From: Clostridium sp.
GTDB lineage: Bacteria > Bacillota > Clostridia > Oscillospirales > Acutalibacteraceae
NCBI GenBank assembly: GCA_031272895.1
Contig: JAISSW010000002.1
Span: forward strand, 62,001-126,000
Direction of reading: 5' to 3'
Length of the DNA stretch: 64,000 bases
The notes under the pieces were generated by a model. It was not told where the DNA came from and made no database searches. It saw only the letters and a list, made by a program, of their open reading frames with translations. A program made the position numbers and the translations under genes. Position 1 is the stretch's first letter. Each line of letters starts with the position of its first letter. Positions 9,249-17,696 of this stretch are shown here, piece after piece.

Positions 9249-9386
9249 TGTTTCACTGTCCTGCTGGCGGCGCCCTTTACGCCCAATATTTTTCTATCTC
9301 CGTGCCGCGCAAACGGGCTTTTGTGCATAGCACGCCGCCTGCGCGGGCAGAATATAGCATAACCTGCAACAAACAAGGAGGAGCTT

Positions 9387-9563
9387 ATGTCTATGTGCAA
9401 AAATTGCGGAACCGAACTGGTTGAGGGGGCGGCATACTGCGCGGTTTGCGGTCAGCCTGTGCCGGATGAATTCACCCCCGGCGGGGAGGCTGCCACGCCG
9501 CCTGCCGCACCCTACGGCGATGAATTACAGGAAGGTATGGAAGGTGCGTTTGAGGACATCTAA
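9387..9563 (+). CDS. Small zinc-ribbon protein (58 residues)
   Basis: ATG at 9387 follows a strong AAGGAGGAG site at 9374-9382. The product starts [11 protein letters not shown] and has a CxxC...CxxC pair (Cys4, 7, 18, 21: CKNC and CAVC), a typical zinc ribbon. A Pro/Ala/Glu-rich acidic tail follows, with no membrane segment. Most proteins with this ribbon are longer and continue into membrane or other domains, so this could be a stand-alone ribbon or a shortened relative. Its last 39 bp overlap the 3' end of pflB on the other strand. Function unknown. Confidence 0.72.
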   Translation: MSMCKNCGTELVEGAAYCAVCGQPVPDEFTPGGEAATPPAAPYGDELQEGMEGAFEDI

Positions 9564-11732
9564 CTGCTGCTCGCGGGTCAGCTTGATGAAGTTGACCGCA
9601 TAGCCTGACACCCTGATTGTGAGCTGCGGGTATTTTTCAGGATGCTCCATTGCGTCCTCCAGCACCTCTCGGTCAATCACGTTTACGTTGACGTGGTGCC
9701 CGTGTTCAAGGAAGAAGCCGTCCAGCAGGGTAACAAGGTTTGTTTGGCGCTCATCCTCATTCTTGCCCAGCGCCCCCGGGATTATTGAGAAGGTATATGA
9801 AATGCCGTCCTCACTGTAGTCATACGGTAAGCCCGCCACACTTGCCATGGACGCCACCGGTCCGTGCCTGTCGCGCCCGTGCATGGGGTTGGCACCGGGG
9901 GCAAACGGCTCTCCCTTTTTGCGCCCGTCGGGTGTGTTGCCGGTCTTTTTGCCGTAAACCACATTGGAGGTTATGGTCAAAATGCTCATTGTGGGCTTGG
10001 AGCCGCGGTATGTCTTGCGGCGTTGCAGACGGCGCATAAAGCGGCGCACCACGTCCTGGGCAATGGAATCCGCCCGGCGGTCGTTATTGCCAAAGGCAGG
10101 GTATTCGCCCTCAATTTCAAAGTCCACGGCAAGCCCCTGCTCGTTGCGTATTGGCTTGACCTTGGCGTACTTAATTGCCGAAAGGCTGTCCACCACCACG
10201 GAAAGCCCCGCCACGCCGCAAGCCATGGTGCGCAGGACTTTTTCGTCATGCAAGGCCATTTGCAGCTTTTCGTAGCAATACTTATCGTGCATATAGTGAA
10301 TAACATTGAGCGTGTTAACGTAAAGGTCCGCAAGCCATTCGCACACATCGCTGAAGCGGGCGCGCACCTCGGCATAATCCAGCACATCGCCCTGGATTGG
10401 AATTATCGGCGGGGCAATCTGCTCCCCCGTCAGCTCGTCACGCCCGCCGTTGATTGCGTAAAGCAGCGCCTTGGCAAGGTTTGCTCGCGCGCCGAAGAAC
10501 TGCATCTGCTTGCCGATTCTCATAGCGGAAACGCAGCAGGCAATTCCGTAATCGTCACCGAATTTTTCCTGCATAAGGTCGTCATTCTCGTATTGAATGG
10601 AGGACGTGAGGCAGGACATTTTTGCGCAGTATTTCTTAAAGGCGGCGGGCAGGCGCGGGCTCCAAAGCACGGTCATGTTCGGCTCGGGCGCGGGGCCAAG
10701 GTTCGTCAGGCTGTGCAAAAAGCGGTAGCTTGATTTTGTAACCATGTGCCGCCCGTCCACGCACATTCCGCCGATTGACTCGGTTGTCCAGGTTGGGTCG
10801 CCGCTGAAGAGGGCGTCATATTCAGGCGTACGCAAAAAGCGCACAAAGCGCAGCTTCATTATGAACTGGTCGAACAGCTCTTGGATTTCCTCCTCGGTGT
10901 ATTTACCGTTCTCAAGGTCACGCTGGGCATAAATATCAAGGAAAGTGCTGGTGCGCCCAAGGCTCATTGCCGCCCCGTTTTGGTCCTTGATTGCCGCAAG
11001 GTAGGCAAAATACAGCCATTGGATAGCCTCCCTTGTGTCCTCCGCCGGGCGACCGATGTTGCAGCCGTAAGCCTCCGCCATTTTTTTCAGCGCCTTAAGG
11101 GCGCGGATTTGCTCCGCAAGCTCCTCACTTGTGCGGATATTTGAGGAGCTCATGTCCCTTGGCAGCTCGCGCTTCGCCTCCAGCTTTTTTTCAATCAGGA
11201 AATCCACGCCGTAAAGCGGCACACGGCGGTAGTCGCCGATGATTCTTCCGCGCCCATAGGCATCCGGCAGCCCCGTGATTATGCCGCTGTGGCGCGCCTT
11301 GCGCATTTCCTCGTTATAGACGTCAAAAACGCCGTCGTTATGTGTTTTGCGGTACTTGAACACGTTGCGCACACTCTCCGGCAGCTCGCGCCCATAGGCG
11401 TTGACGGATTTTTCCACCACTCGAATCCCGCCGAAAGGCAAGATTGCTCTCTTCAGCGGCTCGTCAGTCTGGTAGCCGACTATCAGCTCCAGCTCCTTGT
11501 CAATATATCCCGCCCCATAGGCATCCACCGCGGAGATTGTTTCCGCGTCAATATCCAGAACACCGCCGGCGGCACGCTCTTTTTCAAGCAGCTGCTTGCA
11601 TTTATCCCAAAGCGTCCTTGTGCGCGGGGTAGGCTGCGCCAAAAAGCTCTCGTCGCCGTCATATGGTGAATAGTTGCGCACAATAAAGTCGCGCACGTTT
11701 ATATCGTTGTAGGAATTGCTGTCTGCAAACAT
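9525..11732 (-). CDS. pflB: Pyruvate formate-lyase (formate acetyltransferase)
   Basis: Splits pyruvate + CoA into acetyl-CoA + formate under anaerobic conditions. The 735-residue protein has the catalytic Cys pair in IACCVSAM (near residues 398-399), a [14 protein letters not shown] segment, [15 protein letters not shown], and the glycyl radical loop RVSGYAVNF near residue 709. The C-terminus, ending [14 protein letters not shown] plus a few residues, is complete even though its gene end overlaps a gene on the other strand. AGGAGGAG precedes the ATG. It is fed by the promoter at 11776-11804. Confidence 0.98.
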   Translation of the reverse strand: MFADSNSYNDINVRDFIVRNYSPYDGDESFLAQPTPRTRTLWDKCKQLLEKERAAGGVLDIDAETISAVDAYGAGYIDKELELIVGYQTDEPLKRAILPFGGIRVVEKSVNAYGRELPESVRNVFKYRKTHNDGVFDVYNEEMRKARHSGIITGLPDAYGRGRIIGDYRRVPLYGVDFLIEKKLEAKRELPRDMSSSNIRTSEELAEQIRALKALKKMAEAYGCNIGRPAEDTREAIQWLYFAYLAAIKDQNGAAMSLGRTSTFLDIYAQRDLENGKYTEEEIQELFDQFIMKLRFVRFLRTPEYDALFSGDPTWTTESIGGMCVDGRHMVTKSSYRFLHSLTNLGPAPEPNMTVLWSPRLPAAFKKYCAKMSCLTSSIQYENDDLMQEKFGDDYGIACCVSAMRIGKQMQFFGARANLAKALLYAINGGRDELTGEQIAPPIIPIQGDVLDYAEVRARFSDVCEWLADLYVNTLNVIHYMHDKYCYEKLQMALHDEKVLRTMACGVAGLSVVVDSLSAIKYAKVKPIRNEQGLAVDFEIEGEYPAFGNNDRRADSIAQDVVRRFMRRLQRRKTYRGSKPTMSILTITSNVVYGKKTGNTPDGRKKGEPFAPGANPMHGRDRHGPVASMASVAGLPYDYSEDGISYTFSIIPGALGKNEDERQTNLVTLLDGFFLEHGHHVNVNVIDREVLEDAMEHPEKYPQLTIRVSGYAVNFIKLTREQQLDVLKRTFHTFL

Positions 11733-11775
11733 CAGTTCTCCTCCTCCTGGCAGTATTCCCCCATTTACGTTTATT

Positions 11776-11804
11776 AGTATAACCTATTCGCCCCAAAATC
11801 GCAA
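11776..11804 (-). promoter_or_regulatory. Promoter of pflB
   Basis: On the minus strand TTGCGA, 17 bp, TATACT, about 45 bp upstream of the start codon. Confidence 0.65.
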
Positions 11805-11890
11805 TATCTTGGGGTTGATTTCTACCCATTGTGCAAGATTTAGGCTAAAAGTTTTTTTGCTTTGTGTAATTTGCCCACAAAAAATCCTCC

Positions 11891-11921
11891 AAAAAAGAAC
11901 CCCGCGCCAAGGTCGGGGTTC
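11891..11921 (-). terminator. Terminator after the pit/DUF47 operon
   Basis: On the minus strand, stem GAACCCCG/CGGGGTTC followed by a run of six T. It lies 20 bp past the stop of the DUF47 gene. Confidence 0.88.
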
Positions 11922-11941
11922 CAAGCGTATTTTGCCTCTTA

Positions 11942-12568
11942 TCAGGTGTTTTTAACTACCACGCTTTCCACAATATCCGCAACGTGTTCGCAGGCGTCAA
12001 GGCAGTCCTCAAGGCAGTCAAAAATCTTCGTCCAAATAATCAGCTGGCGCTCGCCGCTTTCCTTTTTGTAAAGGTCGCGCACGGCGCGGGAATAGAGCTG
12101 GTCGCCCCTGCTTTCAATGCTGTTGACCTCCCGCAGCAGCTCGCCGAGCGTTTTTGAGCGCTTAAAGGAGCGAAACTCCACCAAAGCGTCAACCAGCGCC
12201 TCACAGCAGGACATAATCAGCTTTGTGAACTCGGCGGCCTCTGTGCGCACATCGTCAATATGGAACATATAAACCCGGCGCATTACCTCCTCGACGTTAT
12301 CCACAACGCAATCCAAATTCTGTGAAAGGGCCATAATGTCCTCTCGCTCAATCGGCGTTATAAACTCCTTGACAAGCACCCTGGTCATCTCGTGCTTGCG
12401 GGTGTCCGCGTCGTTTTCAAACTTGTGCATAACGGTCAGGTATTCGTTCGCGCGCTTCGGGTCGTAGTCCGCAAGCGCGGCGTGAAGATACTCCGCAGCC
12501 TGCTTTGCGTAGCCCGCGCAGTCCTCGAAGTATGTGAAGTAATCGAAGCCCTTTTGTTTTTTAGCCAT
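11942..12568 (-). CDS. DUF47 / PhoU-like phosphate transport accessory protein
   Basis: A 208-residue all-helical protein of the DUF47 (TIGR00153) family, related to PhoU. Recognisable stretches are EFITPIEREDIMALSQNLD and DQLYSRAVRDLY. Members are usually encoded beside a PiT transporter and are thought to modulate it. Here it follows the pit gene by 25 bp in one operon, which supports that role. Cytoplasmic; no signal or membrane segments. Confidence 0.92.
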   Translation of the reverse strand: MAKKQKGFDYFTYFEDCAGYAKQAAEYLHAALADYDPKRANEYLTVMHKFENDADTRKHEMTRVLVKEFITPIEREDIMALSQNLDCVVDNVEEVMRRVYMFHIDDVRTEAAEFTKLIMSCCEALVDALVEFRSFKRSKTLGELLREVNSIESRGDQLYSRAVRDLYKKESGERQLIIWTKIFDCLEDCLDACEHVADIVESVVVKNT

Positions 12569-12593
12569 TGTTTTACTCTCCTTTAGTTATTGC

Positions 12594-13658
12594 TTACCCA
12601 AAGAAGCTTTGGGAAACAAGCATGAACAGCTTAACCATGCCGAACGCAAGCAGCCCGCAGCCCGGGAAGGTCAGCACCCACGCGGCAACCATATCCCGCA
12701 CCACGGCCCAGTTGACGGCGGAAATCCGCTTTGAGGCACCCACGCCCATGATTGCGGTTGTTTTTGTGTGGGTTGTGGAAACCGGCACGCCGGAAAGCGA
12801 CGAGAAAAGCAGGCAGGCCGCGCCCGCCAAGTCCGCCGCAAAGCCCTGGTAGGGCTGCAAGCGAGCCATGTCCATGCCCACGGATTTGATTATTGAATAG
12901 CCGCCGATTGAGGTGCCGCCGGCCATAACAACCGAACAAAGCACAATCAGCCACAGGGGTATTGTGTATTCCTCCGGCAGGGCGGTTTCTCCCTTAGCGT
13001 AGAGCATACCGATTAAAAATACACTCATGAATTTTTGGCCGTCCTGCCAGCCGTGCATAAACGCCATTGCAGCGCCGCCGCCAACCTGAGCCCCGCGGAA
13101 GAAGCCCTGAACCTTAACACGGTTGGAGCGCCTGAAGATAAACTCAATGAGCCGCACCATACCAAAGCCGGAGAAAAAGCCCATTACAGAGGAAACGACC
13201 AGCCCAATGAGCACCTTGCCCCATTCCTCCATGCTTATGCCGCTGAAGCTGTTGTGCATTGCAATCGCCGCGCCGGAAAGCCCCGCAATAAGCGCATGGC
13301 TTTCGCTCGTGGGAATGCCGAATTTGCTTGCGGCAGTAGCCCAAACAACAATTGCCACAAGCCCGGCGCACAGCGCAATCGACGCCTCGGAGGCATCATC
13401 GCCGAAATTAACCATATTGCTTATGGTGTCCGCAACCTTGTGGTTGAGCATTGAGGACACAAGTACGCCAAGGAAATTGAGTATGCCTGCCATTATTATG
13501 GCGCTGCGCGGCTTCATGGAACGGGTGGAAACACAGGTTGCAATTGCGTTTGGCGCGTCCGTCCAGCCGTTAACAAGAATGACCCCTAACGTAAAAAGCG
13601 CCGCCACCGCAATGGACGGGTTTTCAATCATTTCCCGGATAAATTGAGCCAAGCTCAT
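12594..13658 (-). CDS. pit: Inorganic phosphate transporter, PiT family
   Basis: A polytopic membrane protein for low-affinity metal-phosphate/H+ or Na+ symport. Signature half-repeats are GWTDAPNAIATCVSTRSM near the N-terminus and GVPVSTTHTKTTAIMGVG near the C-terminus. I start it at ATG 13658 (MSLAQFIREM, 354 residues), because GGAGGA lies just upstream. An in-frame start 156 bp earlier would add 52 residues that look like read-through of the leader and promoter region. It is first in an operon with the DUF47 gene. Confidence 0.94.
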   Translation of the reverse strand: MSLAQFIREMIENPSIAVAALFTLGVILVNGWTDAPNAIATCVSTRSMKPRSAIIMAGILNFLGVLVSSMLNHKVADTISNMVNFGDDASEASIALCAGLVAIVVWATAASKFGIPTSESHALIAGLSGAAIAMHNSFSGISMEEWGKVLIGLVVSSVMGFFSGFGMVRLIEFIFRRSNRVKVQGFFRGAQVGGGAAMAFMHGWQDGQKFMSVFLIGMLYAKGETALPEEYTIPLWLIVLCSVVMAGGTSIGGYSIIKSVGMDMARLQPYQGFAADLAGAACLLFSSLSGVPVSTTHTKTTAIMGVGASKRISAVNWAVVRDMVAAWVLTFPGCGLLAFGMVKLFMLVSQSFFG

Positions 13659-13731
13659 TTGAAAAAAATCCTCCGCTTCAAGCAGTGTATAAGCTGCGGC
13701 AAGGCGTGCAAGCCCACTCCTCGCCGCAGGG

Positions 13732-13760
13732 ATTATACCATGCGCCAAGAAAAATGTCAA
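13732..13760 (-). promoter_or_regulatory. Promoter of pit-DUF47
   Basis: On the minus strand a perfect consensus: TTGACA, 17 bp, TATAAT, about 75 bp upstream of the chosen ATG. This also argues against a longer upstream start, whose codons would overlap the promoter. Confidence 0.85.
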
Positions 13761-13798
13761 TAGCAAGGCGCGCCGGGTGGGGTGCCGCCGGGCGGCAC

Positions 13799-13827
13799 TT
13801 GTACTTTGCGGCATTTTTAGGTATAAT
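13799..13827 (+). promoter_or_regulatory. Promoter of the CPBP-tadA-ytvI-prsA operon
   Basis: TTGTAC, 17 bp, TATAAT, 28 bp before the ATG of the CPBP gene. It is divergent from the pit promoter. Confidence 0.8.
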
Positions 13828-13855
13828 ATAGTAAATCAACTAAGGGAGAGAAGCT

Positions 13856-14884
13856 ATGCCCCCATTTTCACCTTATGGCAGCTATCCGTACACACTGCCG
13901 CCTGTGCCGCCGGAATACGCGGCAAAGCGCGAGCTTAACCGATTCGGCAACCTTATGGGCTTTGGTCTTTTGGCGTTTGAGCTGATAGGCACCCTGCTGC
14001 TTGTGCCGCTTATAATCTATTTTGCCCTGGGCAACAAGGAAATGCCCATGCTCTACACGCTGGCGCTAAACGGGCTTTCCGCGTTTTTGGCGCTGGGCTG
14101 CGTTTTTGCCCTGCTGATGAAGCCGCTGGGCTGCCGCGACGAGGTGGGGCAAGCCTTTGGGCGCCCAAAAAGCAAGGGTCTTATGCTGTTTGCCGTGATG
14201 ATTGGCATAGGGCTTTCCTTTTGCGCGGAGGAGCTTACCTCCCTGCTGATGAACCTGCTGGGGCTGCTTGGTATTGAAAGCTCCATGCCGGATATTACCC
14301 CGACGGTTTTTGACGGTTCCAACATTGCCATGTATGTAATCCAGGTGGCAATAAGCCCGGCGCTGTTAGAGGAATTTGCCTTCCGCGGGGTGATGATGCA
14401 AACCCTGCGGCGCTACGGCGACGGCTTTGCCATTGTAATGAGCGCCTTTGTTTTCGGTATGTTCCACGGCAATATAGTGCAAACGCCGTTCGCGTTTATG
14501 CTTGGGCTTGTTATGGGCTACCTTGCGATTGCCACAGGCTCCGTCTGGACGGCGGTTGCAATCCACTTCCTCAACAACCTCAATTCCGTGCTCCTTACCC
14601 TTGCCCAATATTGGTTCGGCGATGAAATAATGAACAAGCTTTACTATATGGAGCTTGGCGCGGCGCTGATAATCGGGGCAATCGGCGCGGTGATGTTCTT
14701 CTTGTATTACGGCAAGGAGAAACGCAACAGTCTTAAGCCCGCCCCCGAATGGCTGCCGCGGAAGGGGCGTGCCGCCGCTTTCCTTGGCAACCCGGGCATG
14801 CTAATCCTTTTCGGGCTGCTGCTGATTAACATGGTCAGCTCGCTGTTTTTAAGCAGCATCAGCGATGTTTTGTCCTCCTTTTAG
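13856..14884 (+). CDS. CPBP-family intramembrane metalloprotease
   Basis: A 342-residue membrane protein of the CPBP/Rce1 (Abi) family, with several hydrophobic segments. The three conserved motifs are present: EEFAFR (near residue 172), FGMFHGN, and AIHFLNN, which together bind the metal and activate water. Members act on prenylated or small membrane peptides or in bacteriocin self-immunity; the substrate here is unknown. It is first in a four-gene operon with tadA. Confidence 0.87.
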   Translation: MPPFSPYGSYPYTLPPVPPEYAAKRELNRFGNLMGFGLLAFELIGTLLLVPLIIYFALGNKEMPMLYTLALNGLSAFLALGCVFALLMKPLGCRDEVGQAFGRPKSKGLMLFAVMIGIGLSFCAEELTSLLMNLLGLLGIESSMPDITPTVFDGSNIAMYVIQVAISPALLEEFAFRGVMMQTLRRYGDGFAIVMSAFVFGMFHGNIVQTPFAFMLGLVMGYLAIATGSVWTAVAIHFLNNLNSVLLTLAQYWFGDEIMNKLYYMELGAALIIGAIGAVMFFLYYGKEKRNSLKPAPEWLPRKGRAAAFLGNPGMLILFGLLLINMVSSLFLSSISDVLSSF

Positions 14885-14901
14885 CGGCGGGGAGTAAGTG
14901 A

Positions 14902-15414
14902 ATGCTTGTTGACAAATTCCTCTGCGCGCTATATAATTGCCGCAGACCCCAAGGCGACGAGGACTTCATGCGCACGGCGCTATGCCTTGCCGAAAGGGCA
15001 CGGCGGCGCGACGAGGTACCCGTTGGGGCTGTGCTGGTCAGGGCGGGCAAAATAATCGCCGTGGGCGGTAACAGGCGGGAGAGGGGGCGCAACGCGCTTG
15101 CCCACGCTGAGCTTGAGGCGATAGGCGCGGGCTGCAAAAGGCTGCGCAGCTGGCGGCTTGAGGACTGCACGCTGTATGTTACGCTGGAGCCATGTCCCAT
15201 GTGCGCCGGGGCGATAGTCAACAGCAGGCTTGAGCGTGTGGTGTTTGGGGCATATGACCCCAAGGCGGGCGCGGCAGGCAGCGTTTTTAACCTGTTTCAA
15301 ATGCCGCTTAACCACAAGCCTGAGCTTACCGGCGGGGTGCTGGCGCAGGACTGTGGGCAAATACTGACGGATTTTTTCCGCGGCAAAAGAAATAAGAAAA
15401 AACAGGGAGGATAA
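14902..15414 (+). CDS. tadA: tRNA-specific adenosine deaminase
   Basis: Converts A34 to inosine in tRNA-Arg(ACG). The 170 residues contain the zinc cytidine-deaminase motifs HAE (near residue 68-70) and EPCPMCAGA (near 96-104), plus the VPVGAVLV and GAYDPKAGAAGS segments typical of TadA. The ATG at 14902 has GGGGAG upstream; a later ATG (14968) would remove part of the first helix, so the earlier start is preferred. It ends 2 bp before the next gene. Confidence 0.94.
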   Translation: MLVDKFLCALYNCRRPQGDEDFMRTALCLAERARRRDEVPVGAVLVRAGKIIAVGGNRRERGRNALAHAELEAIGAGCKRLRSWRLEDCTLYVTLEPCPMCAGAIVNSRLERVVFGAYDPKAGAAGSVFNLFQMPLNHKPELTGGVLAQDCGQILTDFFRGKRNKKKQGG

Positions 15415-15416
15415 AA

Positions 15417-16631
15417 ATGAACGAGCAAGCATACGAACGGCAAAAAAGGCTTGTGGTCGCGGGGTTTAGCATAATAATGCTGGGGCTTGCGTTCTATGCC
15501 TTTGTTAAGTACGCGCTGCCCTTGCTTTGGCCCTTTGCGGTTGGGTTTTTGCTGGCGGTGGTGCTGCAAAAGCCGCTCAACTTCCTGAGCCGTAAAACAC
15601 CGCTGAAAAAGGGCTTTTGGGCGGCAATTATGGTTCTGCTGCTGGTGGGTGTTGTGGGCTACCTGCTGTTCCTTGCGGGCAGCCGCATTTATTCCCAGCT
15701 GGAGGAGCTTACAAAATATCTGATTGACAAGCTGCAGGATATACCCTCGTTTTTAAGGGACACCGAAAACACCCTGCTGGATTTGTGCCACGCGCTGCCG
15801 GATAAGCTTGAGGCAGGCGCGGCGGAAAGCGTTGAGAAATTCTTCGCCGACCTGCTGAGCAAGTACGAGGACGGCGACGGGCTTTCCTCCTTCAACTGGC
15901 AGGAGTTCCTTTCAAATCCCCCTGATATTGCGTGGATTAAATCACCCCTCACCGGCATTTGGAACACGGCGAAGCAGCTGCCATTCATTGTTGTGGGCAT
16001 TTTGCTTACCATTATCTCCACAATTTTTACGGCGGTGGATTATGACAGGCTGGTGGGCTTCATTAAGCGCCAACTGCCGAAAGAAAAGCGCGGCGCCCTT
16101 GCCCTTGCCAAAAAGACCATAGGCAGCAGCGTCGGCAAGCTGCTCAAAAGCTACCTGACGATAATGTGCATTACTTTCATTGAAATGGCAATAAGCCTTA
16201 ACCTCGCCAAGCTCTTCGGCGTTTATGAGGGCGACTACGCCATTGCCATTGCGCTTGTCGTCGCTCTTGTGGACATCCTGCCCGTGCTTGGCACCGGTTC
16301 AGTGCTTGTGCCTTGGGCTATTGTGTCCTTTGCTACCGGCAGAATAGGCTTAGGCATTTGGCTGCTTGTGACATACGCAATAATAACGGTGCTGCGCCAA
16401 TTCCTTGAGCCGAAGCTGGTAGCCGATAACCTTGGGCTGCCGCCTGTGCTGACGCTGTGCGGAATGTATGTTGGCCTGCAGGTGTTCGGCTTTGTGGGAA
16501 TGTTCCTGCTGCCGGTAACAATGATGCTGGTTAAGGTGCTTAACGACCAGGGCGTGCTGCACTTTTGGAAAAGCGGTAAGCGCAAGCCCCCAAAAAAGAC
16601 TATCAAAATAAAGAGGTCAAAAAGAAAATGA
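15417..16631 (+). CDS. AI-2E family transporter, YtvI-like sporulation membrane protein
   Basis: A 404-residue polytopic protein of the AI-2E transporter superfamily. The conserved C-terminal half carries DILPVLGTGSVLVPW and the RQFLEPKLVADNLGLPP segment. The latter followed by a FGFVGMFLLPV-type stretch resembles YtvI, a Bacillus/Clostridia sporulation membrane protein, more than the quorum-signal exporters. Transport substrate unknown. A lysine-rich cytoplasmic tail ends the protein. It overlaps the next gene by 4 bp. Confidence 0.82.
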   Translation: MNEQAYERQKRLVVAGFSIIMLGLAFYAFVKYALPLLWPFAVGFLLAVVLQKPLNFLSRKTPLKKGFWAAIMVLLLVGVVGYLLFLAGSRIYSQLEELTKYLIDKLQDIPSFLRDTENTLLDLCHALPDKLEAGAAESVEKFFADLLSKYEDGDGLSSFNWQEFLSNPPDIAWIKSPLTGIWNTAKQLPFIVVGILLTIISTIFTAVDYDRLVGFIKRQLPKEKRGALALAKKTIGSSVGKLLKSYLTIMCITFIEMAISLNLAKLFGVYEGDYAIAIALVVALVDILPVLGTGSVLVPWAIVSFATGRIGLGIWLLVTYAIITVLRQFLEPKLVADNLGLPPVLTLCGMYVGLQVFGFVGMFLLPVTMMLVKVLNDQGVLHFWKSGKRKPPKKTIKIKRSKRK

Positions 16632-17638
16632 AACCGACGGGAAATAAGGACAAAAAACGCCGCGCTGTAATGCTTTGGGTTTCCGGGGCGTTAGCGGTCG
16701 CAGCGGCGGCGGCAATAACGCTGACTGTTATTTTTGCGGGCGTTCCCCCGCTGAGCGTAAACGGCTTTGAGCTTGACGACGAGCTTTACCGCTACTTTGT
16801 GGACACAGTCCGCGCAGCGCCCGAGGATTATGGCTTGGTTGAAAACAGCCCGGATTCCTCCATCATAGAGGAGGCAAACCAACTTGCGGTTGAATACGCC
16901 GCCGTTGAGCTGCAGTTTGCGGAAAAAGGCGCCGTCCTGACCGCGGCGGATAAATCAACCGCCAGCAAGGAAACCAACAACCTTTGGCGCATTTTCGGCG
17001 ATTATTATGAATCAATCGGCGTGGAGAAAACCACGCTGATGCTTGTGCGCGAAAACGTAGCAAAAAGCAACGTGCTTTTCAGCCTTATATACGAAACCGG
17101 CGGAAGCAAGGCCGTTTCCGAAAAGGACCTGCTTGCCTCATTCAACAAGAACTATGTAGTCTTCCGTGAGTTTTCCGACTCTTTCACAACAACAAACGAG
17201 CTTGGCGAGATAACAGCCATGACGGACGCGGAGAAAAAAGCCCTGCGGACTAAGTTCAGCAACATGGTTTCACAGGTGCAAAGCGGTCAATCCATCGACG
17301 AGATTTTCTCCTCCTACTATGACGTGAACGGGCAGTCCTTGAGCGACGAGGTGCTTGGCAAAAACGAGCGCTCCGGCTATGGAGATGATTTTTTTGCGAA
17401 GGTGCAAAAAATCACCGCGGGCAGCACCGCCGTTGTGGAAAGCGGCAAGGAAATCCACCTTGTGGAGCGGGTAGCCGCCTCAAAGGACGCGGAATACTTT
17501 TGGAGCTACAGACTGCCGGCGCTTAAGGCCCTGAAGGGTGAGGAATATAACAAAGCCTTCGCGGAATATGTGGCGACGTTAAGCGTTGACGAAAGCAGCG
17601 GCACACAAAAGCGCTTGGCGCGGCGTGTTCTTGGCTGA
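16628..17638 (+). CDS. Membrane-anchored SurA/PrsA-like protein without an obvious rotamase domain
   Basis: A 336-residue protein with one N-terminal membrane segment (about residues 14-37) and a long extracytoplasmic helical part, including an acidic SSIIEEANQLAVEYAAVE stretch. The layout (membrane anchor, SurA-N-like helices, final helix YNKAFAEYVATLSV) resembles PrsA/SurA foldases, but I see no clear parvulin motif between them. It could be a chaperone-type relative. It is last in the operon, before a strong terminator. Confidence 0.55.
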   Translation: MKPTGNKDKKRRAVMLWVSGALAVAAAAAITLTVIFAGVPPLSVNGFELDDELYRYFVDTVRAAPEDYGLVENSPDSSIIEEANQLAVEYAAVELQFAEKGAVLTAADKSTASKETNNLWRIFGDYYESIGVEKTTLMLVRENVAKSNVLFSLIYETGGSKAVSEKDLLASFNKNYVVFREFSDSFTTTNELGEITAMTDAEKKALRTKFSNMVSQVQSGQSIDEIFSSYYDVNGQSLSDEVLGKNERSGYGDDFFAKVQKITAGSTAVVESGKEIHLVERVAASKDAEYFWSYRLPALKALKGEEYNKAFAEYVATLSVDESSGTQKRLARRVLG

Positions 17639-17651
17639 GATTTGGTTAAAC

Positions 17652-17686
17652 AAAGGCGGCTGCGTTGGTTTACGCAGCCGCCTTTT
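17652..17686. terminator. Bidirectional terminator
   Basis: A perfect 14-bp stem AAAGGCGGCTGCGT / ACGCAGCCGCCTTT with a 6-base loop and T tracts on both sides. It separates two converging operons. Confidence 0.92.
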
Positions 17687-17696
17687 ATTGGTCCTT

